DNA of 14,718 nucleotides from Candidatus Bipolaricaulota bacterium (GCA_030612485.1 JAUWNS010000047.1:1-14718); one strand, 5' to 3'. Positions 6,241 to 13,377 are shown, counted from the stretch's first letter. Notes: generated from the sequence alone by a model not told the origin. Program-made: numbers and translations.

Positions 6241-6454
6241 AATCCACGGCTTGCTGTGACAACGTGATGGTGAAGTGGTAAGCAGCTATCTACTCTGTCA
6301 AGAGCATTCAGCTAAGAATGGAAGGTCTTTCTAGGCATTACCACCAACGTGAGGGTGTATAGTAAAAGAGGGATGTCTATCGCAAGCATTTTGTCCCGTT
6401 ATCTACCGCTCGGCTTTTCTGTTAATCCTATTCTCCCCCAGGAGGTGATGAACG

Positions 6455-6775
6455 ATGAAGTTCTTGGTTCTTCTGAAAGCTCTGCCCGGAGCACCAGGGC
6501 CAGGGAATCCTGTTGCTAGCTACCGAACAGGCAAAGAATGGATGAATGCCCGACTCGCTGACGGCTCAGTAGATTGCGCCTATAATGTGATCGGTTCCAA
6601 GCAGGGGATAGGTGCCGTAGCTATCGCTAATGCCGACTCGCATGAAGCGCTGACGGAACTAGTCTTGTCCTTCCCTCAGTACCCATTTTTCGATCTCGAT
6701 ATCCTACCCCTCTCTGATCTAGACCACTTTTTGGGAAAGGGTATTGAGATGATGCAGAAGTCTATGGGTGGATAG
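6455..6775 (+). CDS. Small muconolactone-isomerase/YCII-like dimeric-barrel protein
   Basis: A 106-residue cytoplasmic protein. The pattern MKFLVLLKALPGAPGPGN, then GKEWMNARLADGSVDCAYN, then GAVAIANADSHEALTELVLSFPQYPFFDLDILPLSDLD is that of the ferredoxin-like barrel family that includes muconolactone delta-isomerase, YCII and related proteins. Its strand-helix-strand with SHEAL and the FPQYPFFDLDI edge matches their second half. No catalytic residues can be pinned down, so the true reaction is unknown. The start is very clear: AGGAGGTGAT, a full match to the anti-Shine-Dalgarno, ends 5 nt before the ATG. It stands alone, with 218 nt to the next gene. It is the second small barrel protein in the window, but the two sequences are not close. 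Confidence 0.82.
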   Translation: MKFLVLLKALPGAPGPGNPVASYRTGKEWMNARLADGSVDCAYNVIGSKQGIGAVAIANADSHEALTELVLSFPQYPFFDLDILPLSDLDHFLGKGIEMMQKSMGG

Positions 6776-6953
6776 ACAGCTTGTTGGAAGTTCGCTCCAA
6801 GGAGATGCCCCGCGTAGCGTTCTCGGTTGATATGCTTGACAGTGGACAAGGGCACCTCAGGTTTCCATTCTTGTTGTGTGACAGGCGAAGCCAGAGTGAA
6901 TCCTCGCACTCATTGGAGCAAGGCCGGCCATTTGTGAGCACTGCGCCGACCTA

Positions 6954-6965
6954 TTAAGCGCTTAA
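6954..6965. promoter_or_regulatory. 12-bp perfect palindrome upstream of the metallophosphoesterase gene
   Basis: TTAAGCGCTTAA, centred about 34 nt before the ATG at 6994 and just upstream of the ribosome site. A palindrome of this size in that place could be an operator for a dimeric repressor. No promoter boxes can be assigned with confidence around it. Confidence 0.35.
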
Positions 6966-6993
6966 ACAGACTTCTTTGTTGTAGGAGGTTATT

Positions 6994-7920
6994 ATGAGGA
7001 AGCAACGTTGTTTTATCGGGTTCTCGATTCTAATCTTCGTTCTTGTCGGATTTGCATTCGGGGGTGTGGCCGATGACGCCGACCTCGTCCGAATCGGCAT
7101 TGTCGCCGACGTACACGCGCACGATACTGATTCCCCCAACCAGGGGAGGGTCCTGGTTAACTACGCCGAGCGGCTGAGCGCTTTTGTCGACGCGATGAAC
7201 GCGTGGCCAGCCCAGATTGTTATCGAACTGGGAAACCTCGTGAACGGGAGGTTCGTGACGGGTGCCCCGATGGGAGAACCGGACCGAATCGGACCGATTC
7301 TCGCCCATGCCTGGTCGATCCTGACCGCGTTCGACGGCCCGTGCTACACTGTAATCGGAAGTCACGACGTTTACGATCTGACCAAAGAGGAGTTCCTCAC
7401 GATCCTCGACATCACGGAGACCTACTACAGCTTCGACGTGGGGGCGTACCATCTTGTCATCCTCGACGCCCAGTACAACAAGAAGGGCGAGGACTACGGC
7501 CGCGTGGTCTTTATGACGCAAGGGAACATTCCAGAACGGGAGCTCGCCTGGCTCAAGGAGGACCTTGCCAACACGATCAAGCCGACGATCGTCTGCATCC
7601 ACCAGCCCCTTGATGTCAACTTCGAGCTGACCGCGGGCGGACCGCCCGTGTTCAACCACAAGGAGGTTCAGGCGATTCTCGCTGAATCCGGCGTCGTTGT
7701 CGCCGTCTTTCAGGGGCATACCCACGAGAACGGCTACACCGAGATCGACGGCATCCACTACCTCACCTTCGCTGCGTTGTTCGATCGCACCGAGCCGATC
7801 CCGCCGACTTGGGCGCAGGTCACCCTCGATCCGGCCGCGAGGACGATTACGATTGAGGGAGAAGGGATTCAGGATAGCCTGATCCTTTCCTATCCGGCCG
7901 AAACGGGAGGCCGTGGGTAG
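6994..7920 (+). CDS. Exported calcineurin-like metallophosphoesterase with altered metal-site motifs
   Basis: A 308-residue protein. Residues 1-26 are a signal peptide (MRKQRCF, then FSILIFVLVGFAFG). The remainder is a calcineurin-like phosphoesterase, a two-metal enzyme of phosphate mono- or diesters. Motifs in order: DVH (D39, H41), GNLVN (80-84), GSHD (122-125), H203 and GHTH (241-244). The family rule is D-x-H, GDxx(D/N), GN-H-(D/E), H, GHxH. Here the bridging aspartate of the second motif is asparagine (N81) and the asparagine of the third is serine (S123). Other metal ligands are present. Export suggests action on the cell surface or in the periplasm. The start is certain (AGGAGGT 6 nt upstream). 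Base composition is visibly more G+C-rich than neighbouring genes, with many GAC, GTC and GCG codons, so transfer from another genome is possible. It could be an enzyme with changed metal use or a binding protein. Confidence 0.9.
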   Translation: MRKQRCFIGFSILIFVLVGFAFGGVADDADLVRIGIVADVHAHDTDSPNQGRVLVNYAERLSAFVDAMNAWPAQIVIELGNLVNGRFVTGAPMGEPDRIGPILAHAWSILTAFDGPCYTVIGSHDVYDLTKEEFLTILDITETYYSFDVGAYHLVILDAQYNKKGEDYGRVVFMTQGNIPERELAWLKEDLANTIKPTIVCIHQPLDVNFELTAGGPPVFNHKEVQAILAESGVVVAVFQGHTHENGYTEIDGIHYLTFAALFDRTEPIPPTWAQVTLDPAARTITIEGEGIQDSLILSYPAETGGRG

Positions 7921-8052
7921 ATCCTCGACATCCGCATTGAGCCGTCGACTACAAGCACGGGAGTGGACTGGCAATTCCTTAGACGGCCAGGACACCGGAG
8001 GCGCGGGAGGATTGTTTTGATGTTACCCCAACAATCAAGGGAGGGGATTAAC

Positions 8053-8772
8053 ATGAACCTGTGTCGGAGTATAGCGGCCGTTGTTGGATTTTTCTTAGCG
8101 CTCACCCTGTCTCTTTCATTGGCCGTGGGCACTGTGGAATACCCACCTGTCATTGGTCCTCAGAGTGTAGTGGTCTTGACGGTGGAGTTCTCGGATGAGA
8201 AGCCTAGGTGCTATCCCCCTGTGAGTCAGGTAGAGGGGGTAATCTTTGGGATGGTCAACGACTACTACAAGGAGGTCTCCTATGGCCAGATGTTCTTTGA
8301 GGGCTATGTAACCAAGAAGTTCTATCAGATAGGGCCGATGGCCTCATACACGCGGACTAGGACAGGCATAAGCAATGGAGATGTGAAACTGCTGGCCGAA
8401 GCCATATTGGCGGCTGACGAAGAGGTGGACTACTCAGCCTATCGCCATGTAATCGTCCTCCTCACAACTCCACGTGCGTTTCCTCAGCCGTATTATCCGA
8501 GGATCTATACGTATCCGTGGAATGACCTGCAGGTAGAGACAGACGATGGCGTAACTGTTGAGGAGGCTATCCTTCTGCAGGGGCTATGCGTATCTCGTGA
8601 CCCGGAGAAATGGGTCGACATCCGTCCCCTCCAGTCCTGGGTCCACGAGCTGGCTCACGGACTCGGGTCAGTCCACTGTTGCTGCACCGCTGAAGCTCCT
8701 TCTATGTCGGTGAATGGGGGAGGGCTGGGCGACCTCCTTGGGCTATACACTGAGAACATTCTGCAGGGGTAA
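8053..8772 (+). CDS. Compact exported zinc metalloprotease (M6-like, metzincin motif)
   Basis: A 239-residue protein with a signal peptide (MNLCRSIAAVVG, hydrophobic core to about residue 26). The middle part VLTVEFSDEKP, then VNDYYKEVSYGQMFFEG and VTKKFYQIGPMASY matches the pro-catalytic pattern of M6 (immune inhibitor A-like) proteases. Near the C-terminus is HELAHGLGSVH (198-208), the full HExxHxxGxxH zinc site with three histidines. A methionine at 218 (PSMSV) is placed as a Met-turn. Three cysteines in a row follow the site (209-211). The protein ends 31 residues after the last histidine, much shorter than usual M6 enzymes, so it may be a natural compact form or a product shortened by a frameshift. 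It would cut proteins outside the cell. The start is ATG 8053, with AGGGAGGGG upstream. It lies 132 nt after the phosphoesterase gene. Confidence 0.82.
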   Translation: MNLCRSIAAVVGFFLALTLSLSLAVGTVEYPPVIGPQSVVVLTVEFSDEKPRCYPPVSQVEGVIFGMVNDYYKEVSYGQMFFEGYVTKKFYQIGPMASYTRTRTGISNGDVKLLAEAILAADEEVDYSAYRHVIVLLTTPRAFPQPYYPRIYTYPWNDLQVETDDGVTVEEAILLQGLCVSRDPEKWVDIRPLQSWVHELAHGLGSVHCCCTAEAPSMSVNGGGLGDLLGLYTENILQG

Positions 8773-9104
8773 GACATCTCGCGCTGACACCCAGCCCGCA
8801 AGTCAAGGTACAACGTTTGGCGTAGAGAGAAAAGAGAGAAGAAGCAGAATCCCGAGTGATCTTCTGAAGCGAGCAAACAGTGACGATCAAGAGACTTTTT
8901 GCTGGTGGTTCTCCGGGGCTAAACCGAGGGAAGGGCAAGCTGTGGACTCTCTAGCGCGCGAGGGAACTTCATCACCTAAGAGGGAAGGGAACGAGGATCT
9001 TCGCTTTCCATCATTATTCAAAGAGGAGTCGAGCGTTTTCTCATCACTTGTTTTATCAGATGAAACAGGTGGTGAGAAAGGCGATGAATGAAGGTCTTGA
9101 GATC
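8773..9104. other. Gene-free stretch between convergent genes
   Basis: Separates the protease gene (plus) from the radical SAM gene (minus). Only a weak imperfect inverted repeat (about 9050-9070, CTTGTTTTA and TGAAACAGG) is visible, without a clear run of T. Reading frames here have no plausible start or family. I see nothing else. Confidence 0.4.
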
Positions 9105-10583
9105 CTAAAGGACGTGCAGGTTGCAGGTTTTGCGGAAATGGTAGCCGTAGATCGCTAGAGTAACAGCCAGTGGAAACGACTTAGGGCGGCGAAAAAGCGT
9201 CCACACCAAGAGCTTCCAATATTGCACTCGCTCTTTGCCAAGAATACCAAGGCGGTAGACGGACCGGAAGAAGGCCAAGATGTGCTGGAAGCGCAGAGAT
9301 GTATGGATCTTTGGCGGTTGATACTCTCGCAGGAAGGTCTTGACACGCTGATAGTAGTACTGAGGTGAGTAAATGGTTTGCAGTATCTGCTTGTATCCCT
9401 CACGTAGTGTATCAATGCTCATGGTAGTGATGATGTTCGTCGTGCCGTCGACGTTATCGCCAGACATGTCCTCAAGTAAGCGATTTTCTCTTTTTAGACG
9501 TTCGTAAAGCCTTGTACCACGCGGCGCTTGAAGCAGGCCCACCATTGCCGTCACGATCCCGCTTTTCTGAATGAAGTTAATCTGCTGCTGGAAGATAGAG
9601 GGCGTGTCATGATCAAAGCCAACGATGAAGCCTCCCTGCACCTGGAGGCCGGTTCGCTGTATGCGCTTCACGTCCTGAACCAGGTCACGGTTCTTGTTCA
9701 GTCTTTTGTTGCATTCGGTCAGGCTGTCCTCATTCGGCGTCTCAATGCCGATGAAGACCGTACGAAAGCCTGCCTGAACCATCATGCCCATCAATTCCTT
9801 GTCATCTGCCAGGTTGATGGAGGTCTGGGTATAAAACGGGATCCCCACCTTGTGCTTTTGCCATTCAATCAAGGCAGGCAGTAGTTCGGTCTTGAGATAC
9901 CTCTTGTTTCCAATGAAGTTGTCATCTACGAAAAAGACGTTGCCACGCCACCCCAGGTTATAGAGACTCTCTAACTCGGCGGTGATCTGCTCCGCCGTTT
10001 TGGTGCGGAAGCGGTGACCAAATAGTGTTGTCACATTGCAGAAATCGCAGTTGTAAGGGCAACCACGGGAGAACTGAATACACATCGACTCGTATTGATC
10101 CATCTCGACTAACTCCCAGAGTGGAACCGGTGTTTTCTGGATGTCAGCAAATTCGGATGTCGCGTAGATTTGTTTGGCCTGACCTTGTACCAGATCTGCC
10201 AGGAAGGCTGGGAGGGTCAGCTCAGCTTCATTCAGCACGAAATGATCGACCCTCTCAAACTGCGCGTACTCGATTGTGAAGAGCGGTCCTCCGGCAACGA
10301 TCTTGACACCTGCTTCTTTGCACCGGGCAATGATTTGACGTGCCGACGTTCTTTGCACAATCATGCCGCTGATAAACGCATAATCAGCCCATTCCAGGTC
10401 CTTTTCAGTGAGCTTTGCCACATTGACATCGATCAAGCGCTTGGTCCACTCTGAGGGGAGCATTGCAGCAACGGTCAGGAGGCCCAGCGGAGGAGAGGAG
10501 GCCTTCTTGCGTATGAACCTGAGTGCGTGCTTGAAACTCCAGAATGTATCTGGAAACTCAGGATAGACCAACAGAACGTTCAT
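9105..10583 (-). CDS. B12-binding-type radical SAM protein with DUF4070-like C-terminal region
   Basis: A 492-residue cytoplasmic enzyme. Residues 1-150 form the Rossmann-like cobalamin-binding domain usual in class B radical SAM enzymes (MNVLLVYPEFPDTFW, then PPLGLLTVAAMLP, ISGMIVQ, KIVAGGPLFT). The radical SAM core starts with CPYNCDFC (C175, C179, C182), which binds the 4Fe-4S cluster that cleaves S-adenosylmethionine. It continues with FVDDNFIGNKRYLK, the GIETPNE strand and the QGGFIVGFD motif. The C-terminal third (GLLQAPRGTRLYERL onward, then YYYQRVKTFL) fits the DUF4070 region of this subfamily. Its substrates are mostly unknown; methylation or rearrangement of a lipid or small molecule is plausible. 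The classical DxHxxG cobalamin motif is not evident in the first domain, so cobalamin binding is uncertain. The start ATG 10583 has GGAGGG upstream and a good promoter. It is monocistronic. Confidence 0.92.
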   Translation of the reverse strand: MNVLLVYPEFPDTFWSFKHALRFIRKKASSPPLGLLTVAAMLPSEWTKRLIDVNVAKLTEKDLEWADYAFISGMIVQRTSARQIIARCKEAGVKIVAGGPLFTIEYAQFERVDHFVLNEAELTLPAFLADLVQGQAKQIYATSEFADIQKTPVPLWELVEMDQYESMCIQFSRGCPYNCDFCNVTTLFGHRFRTKTAEQITAELESLYNLGWRGNVFFVDDNFIGNKRYLKTELLPALIEWQKHKVGIPFYTQTSINLADDKELMGMMVQAGFRTVFIGIETPNEDSLTECNKRLNKNRDLVQDVKRIQRTGLQVQGGFIVGFDHDTPSIFQQQINFIQKSGIVTAMVGLLQAPRGTRLYERLKRENRLLEDMSGDNVDGTTNIITTMSIDTLREGYKQILQTIYSPQYYYQRVKTFLREYQPPKIHTSLRFQHILAFFRSVYRLGILGKERVQYWKLLVWTLFRRPKSFPLAVTLAIYGYHFRKTCNLHVL

Positions 10584-10607
10584 TGCATTCCCTCCTCGTC
10601 GTGGAAG

Positions 10608-10636
10608 ATTGTAGAACAGGTAGAAGAGTCGTGCAA
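10608..10636 (-). promoter_or_regulatory. Sigma-70-type promoter for the radical SAM gene
   Basis: On the minus strand, TTGCAC (10631-10636) and TACAAT (10608-10613) are separated by 17 nt. The start point would be near 10600, giving a leader of about 17-20 nt with the GGAGGG ribosome site. Confidence 0.65.
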
Positions 10637-10918
10637 CTCAAGCTCGCAATGTTATCCGGAGGGCGGGGATTTCCCAGGGTCTTGTGTGCAAAAAGGCAAT
10701 GTACTGTCATCGTTCCACAACAGTAGATGTCTTGAGCTGCCGAATCTTCGCTATAGAAGGAACCTTGTGTTGTGGGGCCGATGTAACACAAGCGCTGGAA
10801 CAGCACTTTGTCAAGGGAAGCATCCCCGGAGCCTTGACTTTTCTGCTCTTCGCAGGTTTTCAAGACCTAGCAGGTATCAGTGAGAACTTGATATATCCCC
10901 TGCCGTAGAGCGAAGATA
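10637..10918. other. Gene-free stretch between divergent genes
   Basis: Lies between the radical SAM promoter (minus) and the YhhN-like gene (plus). Reading frames on both strands are rich in C, S and R and lack ribosome sites, so I regard them as non-coding. TTGATATATCCCC at about 10889-10901 could contribute to a plus-strand promoter, but no convincing pair of boxes is seen. Confidence 0.4.
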
Positions 10919-10936
10919 CCTCACACAAAGGTGAGG
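10919..10936 (+). promoter_or_regulatory. Hairpin overlapping the ribosome site of the YhhN-like gene
   Basis: CCTCAC (10919-10924) and GTGAGG (10931-10936) are perfect inverted repeats with a 6-nt loop. The right arm contains most of the ribosome site (AAAGGTGAGG), 8 nt before the ATG. In the RNA the site could be hidden, which would lower or regulate translation. Confidence 0.4.
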
Positions 10937-10944
10937 CACTACGA

Positions 10945-11580
10945 ATGCCAATTACTACCATGCTGTCTTCACTGATCTTGGCCGCGGCGGTTGTCACAAT
11001 CTGGGCTGAATACCGCGGTTCTCACCTCATTGTCTATTGCTTCAAACCGCTTACCACGGGGCTGATCCTTCTTCTCGCACTACGTCCAAGTACCCCGCGA
11101 TTGCCGCCTTACCAATACGCGGTCGTCGCGGGTCTTGTGTGCTCTCTTGTAGGGGATGTGGTTCTGATGCTGCCCAAACGGAGACTGTTCCCAGGGTTGG
11201 TGAGTTTCTTAATGGCTCACATGGCCTACATAGTGGCATTCTCTTGGCGCGCGCGCCTCAGCGCTTCTCCCTTGCTGGTGACTCCCTTCTTCGTATTTCT
11301 GGTGGTTGTGTCTGTGATCCTTCTTCCCCATCTTGGAAGAATGAAAGTCCCCGTGATCGCGTATGAACTTGTGATTCTCGCAATGGCTTGGAGGGCTCTG
11401 GAGCGATGGCTTCAAGTGGAGAGTATTTCAGCATTCCTAGCTTTCCTTGGGGCGCTGATGTTCATTTTCTCGGATTCACTCCACGGAATAAGGGAGTTTG
11501 TTCGCAAGTTTGGAATCGCTCAAGCCTTGATTCTGGGCACGTACTTCTGCGCTCAGTGGCTAATAGCTCTGTCGGTTTAG
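10945..11580 (+). CDS. YhhN/TMEM86-type membrane protein (lysoplasmalogenase family)
   Basis: A 211-residue integral membrane protein with about seven or eight hydrophobic helices. The family mark is the pair of conserved acidic helices: CSLVGDVVLMLP (G70, D71) followed by LFPGLVSFLMAHMAYIVAF, and later LMFIFSDSLHGIREF. In the human member (TMEM86B) the family hydrolyses the vinyl-ether bond of lysoplasmalogens; bacterial YhhN is less defined but shares the same residues. The likely role is ether-lipid turnover in the inner membrane, if such lipids exist here. The start ATG 10945 follows AAAGGTGAGG, which lies in a hairpin. The gene stands alone and is followed within 4 nt by the stop of a decayed minus-strand remnant. 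Confidence 0.87.
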   Translation: MPITTMLSSLILAAAVVTIWAEYRGSHLIVYCFKPLTTGLILLLALRPSTPRLPPYQYAVVAGLVCSLVGDVVLMLPKRRLFPGLVSFLMAHMAYIVAFSWRARLSASPLLVTPFFVFLVVVSVILLPHLGRMKVPVIAYELVILAMAWRALERWLQVESISAFLAFLGALMFIFSDSLHGIREFVRKFGIAQALILGTYFCAQWLIALSV

Positions 11581-11583
11581 TCT

Positions 11584-11757
11584 CTACCTGAGTTCGGCCG
11601 CCTGAACGATCTGCGGGACAATATCATCCCACCCCAGGGGCATGAGATGCACCCCCTGGCGCATGTTTTTCCTCTCTTGCGCCAGGTTGGCCGCAGTCTC
11701 GACTGAGACCTTCTTGCGGTCCTCCTTCTTCCTATGTTCTTGCCGCAGAGACCTATT
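11584..11757 (-). pseudogene. C-terminal remnant of a methylenetetrahydrofolate-reductase-like gene
   Basis: A minus-strand frame of about 58 codons ends at TAG 11584-11586. Its last part reads VETAANLAQERKNMRQG, then GVHLMPLGWDDIVPQIVQAAE. This resembles the end of MetF-type 5,10-methylenetetrahydrofolate reductases, where a helix is followed by GVH(I/L)MA(I/L)xWE(x)xVPEIV and a short tail. The frame opens after a TGA at 11788-11790 inside a strong hairpin and has no start site, so the rest of the gene (about 250 residues) is missing. The preserved frame and motif suggest recent loss. The assignment rests on one motif only. Confidence 0.5.
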
Positions 11758-11760
11758 CCA

Positions 11761-11801
11761 CTGTAACTGAGTGCTCCCCTGTGGGGATCACTCAGCTACA
11801 G
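11761..11801. repeat. 41-nt near-perfect hairpin between convergent genes
   Basis: Two 19-nt arms (CTGTAACTGAGTGCTCCCC and GGGGATCACTCAGCTACAG) around a 3-nt loop TGT; 17 of 19 positions pair, and on the minus-strand RNA one of the two mismatches becomes a G-U pair. It sits between the YhhN-like gene and the MFS gene, which converge, so it could end both transcripts. No run of T follows either way, so it may instead be a small mobile-type repeat unit. Confidence 0.6.
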
Positions 11802-11852
11802 AAGGACTCTCCCGCTACGAGACTTTCCAAGGCCTATTCAGAATAACAAGAT

Positions 11853-13121
11853 TCACTGCTGTTTCCCTTCAGGTGTCTTTCGCAGGTGTAACGTCTCAGG
11901 CATCCCTATCAGCAGTGGAAGTCTGATAAAGAGGTCAAGGCCAATAACAGTCAGAAACACGTATTGTGGACCGATGTTATCCCAGATAATCCCTGCCAAA
12001 TAAGCCCCGCCAGCAGCGAGCATCAATCTGCAGAACCGCAGTATCCCCAACCACCTACCCATTTGCTCTGGCGGAACTAGCTCAAAAGCCATTGCTCCTG
12101 CGACTACTCCAGATACAAAGTAAAAACCCTGCAAAACGCCAGCCAATACTAGAAAACCCGAACTTGGTGCCCAGATCAGGATCAAACTAGAAACCCAGAT
12201 AAGGGGTATCGTGAAATAGAGAACCTTCTTCCGGCCAATTCTGTCGGCCAACCTGCCCGCAGGGATTCCAAGTAGAAGCGGCGCTAGTGCAAAGCCAGTG
12301 ACCATCGCCCCCAGTATGTATTGATCCGCTCCTTTCACCTCATGCGCGAAGGGCTGAGTAAATGGTAGAAGCATCCCAAATGGCAAAGAGCCTATAGAGG
12401 AAATAACGAGCCATCGCTTTAAGTTCCGTCCCTGCTTGAATACTTCCCTAATCCCTTTGAAAAAGCTCAACCCGGCATCACCGGTTTTTTTCCAGCTGCG
12501 ATTAGATAGTTGAGTAAATATAAGGAGAAATGTCGCAGTGGTGCCCGCGATGCAAAGAAAGAACAGGGGTCTAATACCCCCAACGGTTACACCCCCGAAT
12601 GCCCCGACCAGCAGGGCTCCAAGCATAGGGGCTACAATACTCAATAGGCCCAAAGCGAAAGTCTCACATAGACTCATGCCGGTAGCGCGATCTTTGTTAG
12701 CGAGTGAATTCGCACAAATAACACTGCAACTGTGGCCGGTCCCCGCGTTTCCCAGCCAATACGCAGCCATGGCAACAATAATGATTACCCACCCCTGAGC
12801 CAGTCCGTAAATCAGATATGAAATAGCGAGTAAAACAATACCCGCAAGATAAATCTTCTTAACACCGGTTTTATCAATCAGCCATCCGATGAACGGACCC
12901 ACCAAGCCTGCTACAGCCATTCCAGCGCTGTTAACAATCCCCAACTGGGTGGCAGTAGCCCCCAGAGCAATGGTATAAACGGACAAATATGGGAATATCA
13001 GTTGGTAAAAGAATGTAGCCGTGGACGACCGCCCTACTGTTACCTTCCAGTCACGCGGTTGCCGTCTTAAGAACCCAATCCCTTTTGCAATAGTGCTAGT
13101 TGCTGTTTCAATTATCTGCAT
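11853..13121 (-). CDS. MFS-family transporter (probable efflux or solute permease)
   Basis: A 422-residue inner-membrane protein with the 12-helix layout of the major facilitator superfamily. The two halves each carry the loop 2-3 signature: GWLIDKTGVKK (79-89) and GRLADRIGRKK (289-299). A soluble loop at about 204-235 (LSNRSWKKTGDAGLSFFKG) separates them. Helix 4-5 has WLGNAGTGHSCSVICANSL and helix 5 PMLGALLVGAFGG. The sequence resembles the multidrug/sugar exporter type of MFS but no substrate residue is diagnostic. The ATG at 13119-13121 is preceded by GGAG about 11 nt upstream, a weak site. A possible promoter (TTGCTC, 16 nt, TAGGAT) lies near 13145-13175. It faces the YhhN-like gene tail to tail and is divergent from the DUF4234-like gene. 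Base composition is A+T-richer than the neighbours. Confidence 0.92.
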   Translation of the reverse strand: MQIIETATSTIAKGIGFLRRQPRDWKVTVGRSSTATFFYQLIFPYLSVYTIALGATATQLGIVNSAGMAVAGLVGPFIGWLIDKTGVKKIYLAGIVLLAISYLIYGLAQGWVIIIVAMAAYWLGNAGTGHSCSVICANSLANKDRATGMSLCETFALGLLSIVAPMLGALLVGAFGGVTVGGIRPLFFLCIAGTTATFLLIFTQLSNRSWKKTGDAGLSFFKGIREVFKQGRNLKRWLVISSIGSLPFGMLLPFTQPFAHEVKGADQYILGAMVTGFALAPLLLGIPAGRLADRIGRKKVLYFTIPLIWVSSLILIWAPSSGFLVLAGVLQGFYFVSGVVAGAMAFELVPPEQMGRWLGILRFCRLMLAAGGAYLAGIIWDNIGPQYVFLTVIGLDLFIRLPLLIGMPETLHLRKTPEGKQQ

Positions 13122-13348
13122 GAGCCTGTTATCTCCGGTAAATCCTATCCTAAAACAATATTGCTATCGAGCAACTCACAAAGGAAAGCGCGGTGTATTT
13201 GCAGATAACGGTTCAGTTAGAAAAAGTCTCGCCGCGCGAGAAACCCAACAAAAGTGGAACCGTGTTAAAGTGAGACACCAGTATCCCTGAAGACCCGCAA
13301 CATTCGATCGAGTTAATGGATAGGTGAGTAGTTGCGGATAACCGTTGC

Positions 13349-13377
13349 TTGGTAAAACCGCGGATTCATGTTATAAA
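13349..13377 (+). promoter_or_regulatory. Sigma-70-type promoter for the DUF4234-like gene
   Basis: TTGGTA (13349-13354) and TATAAA (13372-13377) are separated by 17 nt. It ends about 42 nt before the ATG at 13420. A 15-bp repeat unit (13332-13346) lies directly upstream of the -35 box and has a partner at 13199-13213. Confidence 0.55.

Larger units (their letters stand above)
5534..6454. other. 920-bp stretch without an intact gene: repeats and gene remnants
   Basis: The stretch contains copy 2 of three repeat families (5584-5616, 5987-6017, 6146-6240). On the minus strand, 5834-5953 reads MERISFHEHLLREILSAFLE and continues to a stop after about 39 residues. This looks like the N-terminus of a helical protein, perhaps of the Rpn-like nuclease type, but it is too short to assign and has only a weak ribosome site. 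The final 80 nt before 6455 should hold the promoter of the next gene, but I see no clear pair of boxes. Nothing else is recognisable. Confidence 0.45.

Noticed and set aside
7203..7613. A second plus-strand frame within the phosphoesterase gene
   Set aside because: Rich in R, P and H, as expected from a shifted frame of a G+C-rich gene; no start signal.
7030..7995. A 321-residue open frame on the minus strand opposite the phosphoesterase
   Set aside because: It mirrors the G+C-rich codon pattern of the true gene, has no recognisable domain and no ribosome site.
8714..9091. A 125-residue plus-strand frame behind the protease gene
   Set aside because: Low-complexity, S, E and R-rich, overlaps the protease end, and has no ribosome site or family resemblance. 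It also does not extend the protease.
10757..10775. A 16-base exact match to repeat copy 1 (AAGGAACCTTGTGTTG)
   Set aside because: The similarity does not extend on either side, so it cannot be separated from chance.
10527..10883. A 118-residue plus-strand frame across the start of the radical SAM gene
   Set aside because: It overlaps the radical SAM start and promoter, is rich in C, S and R and has no ribosome site.
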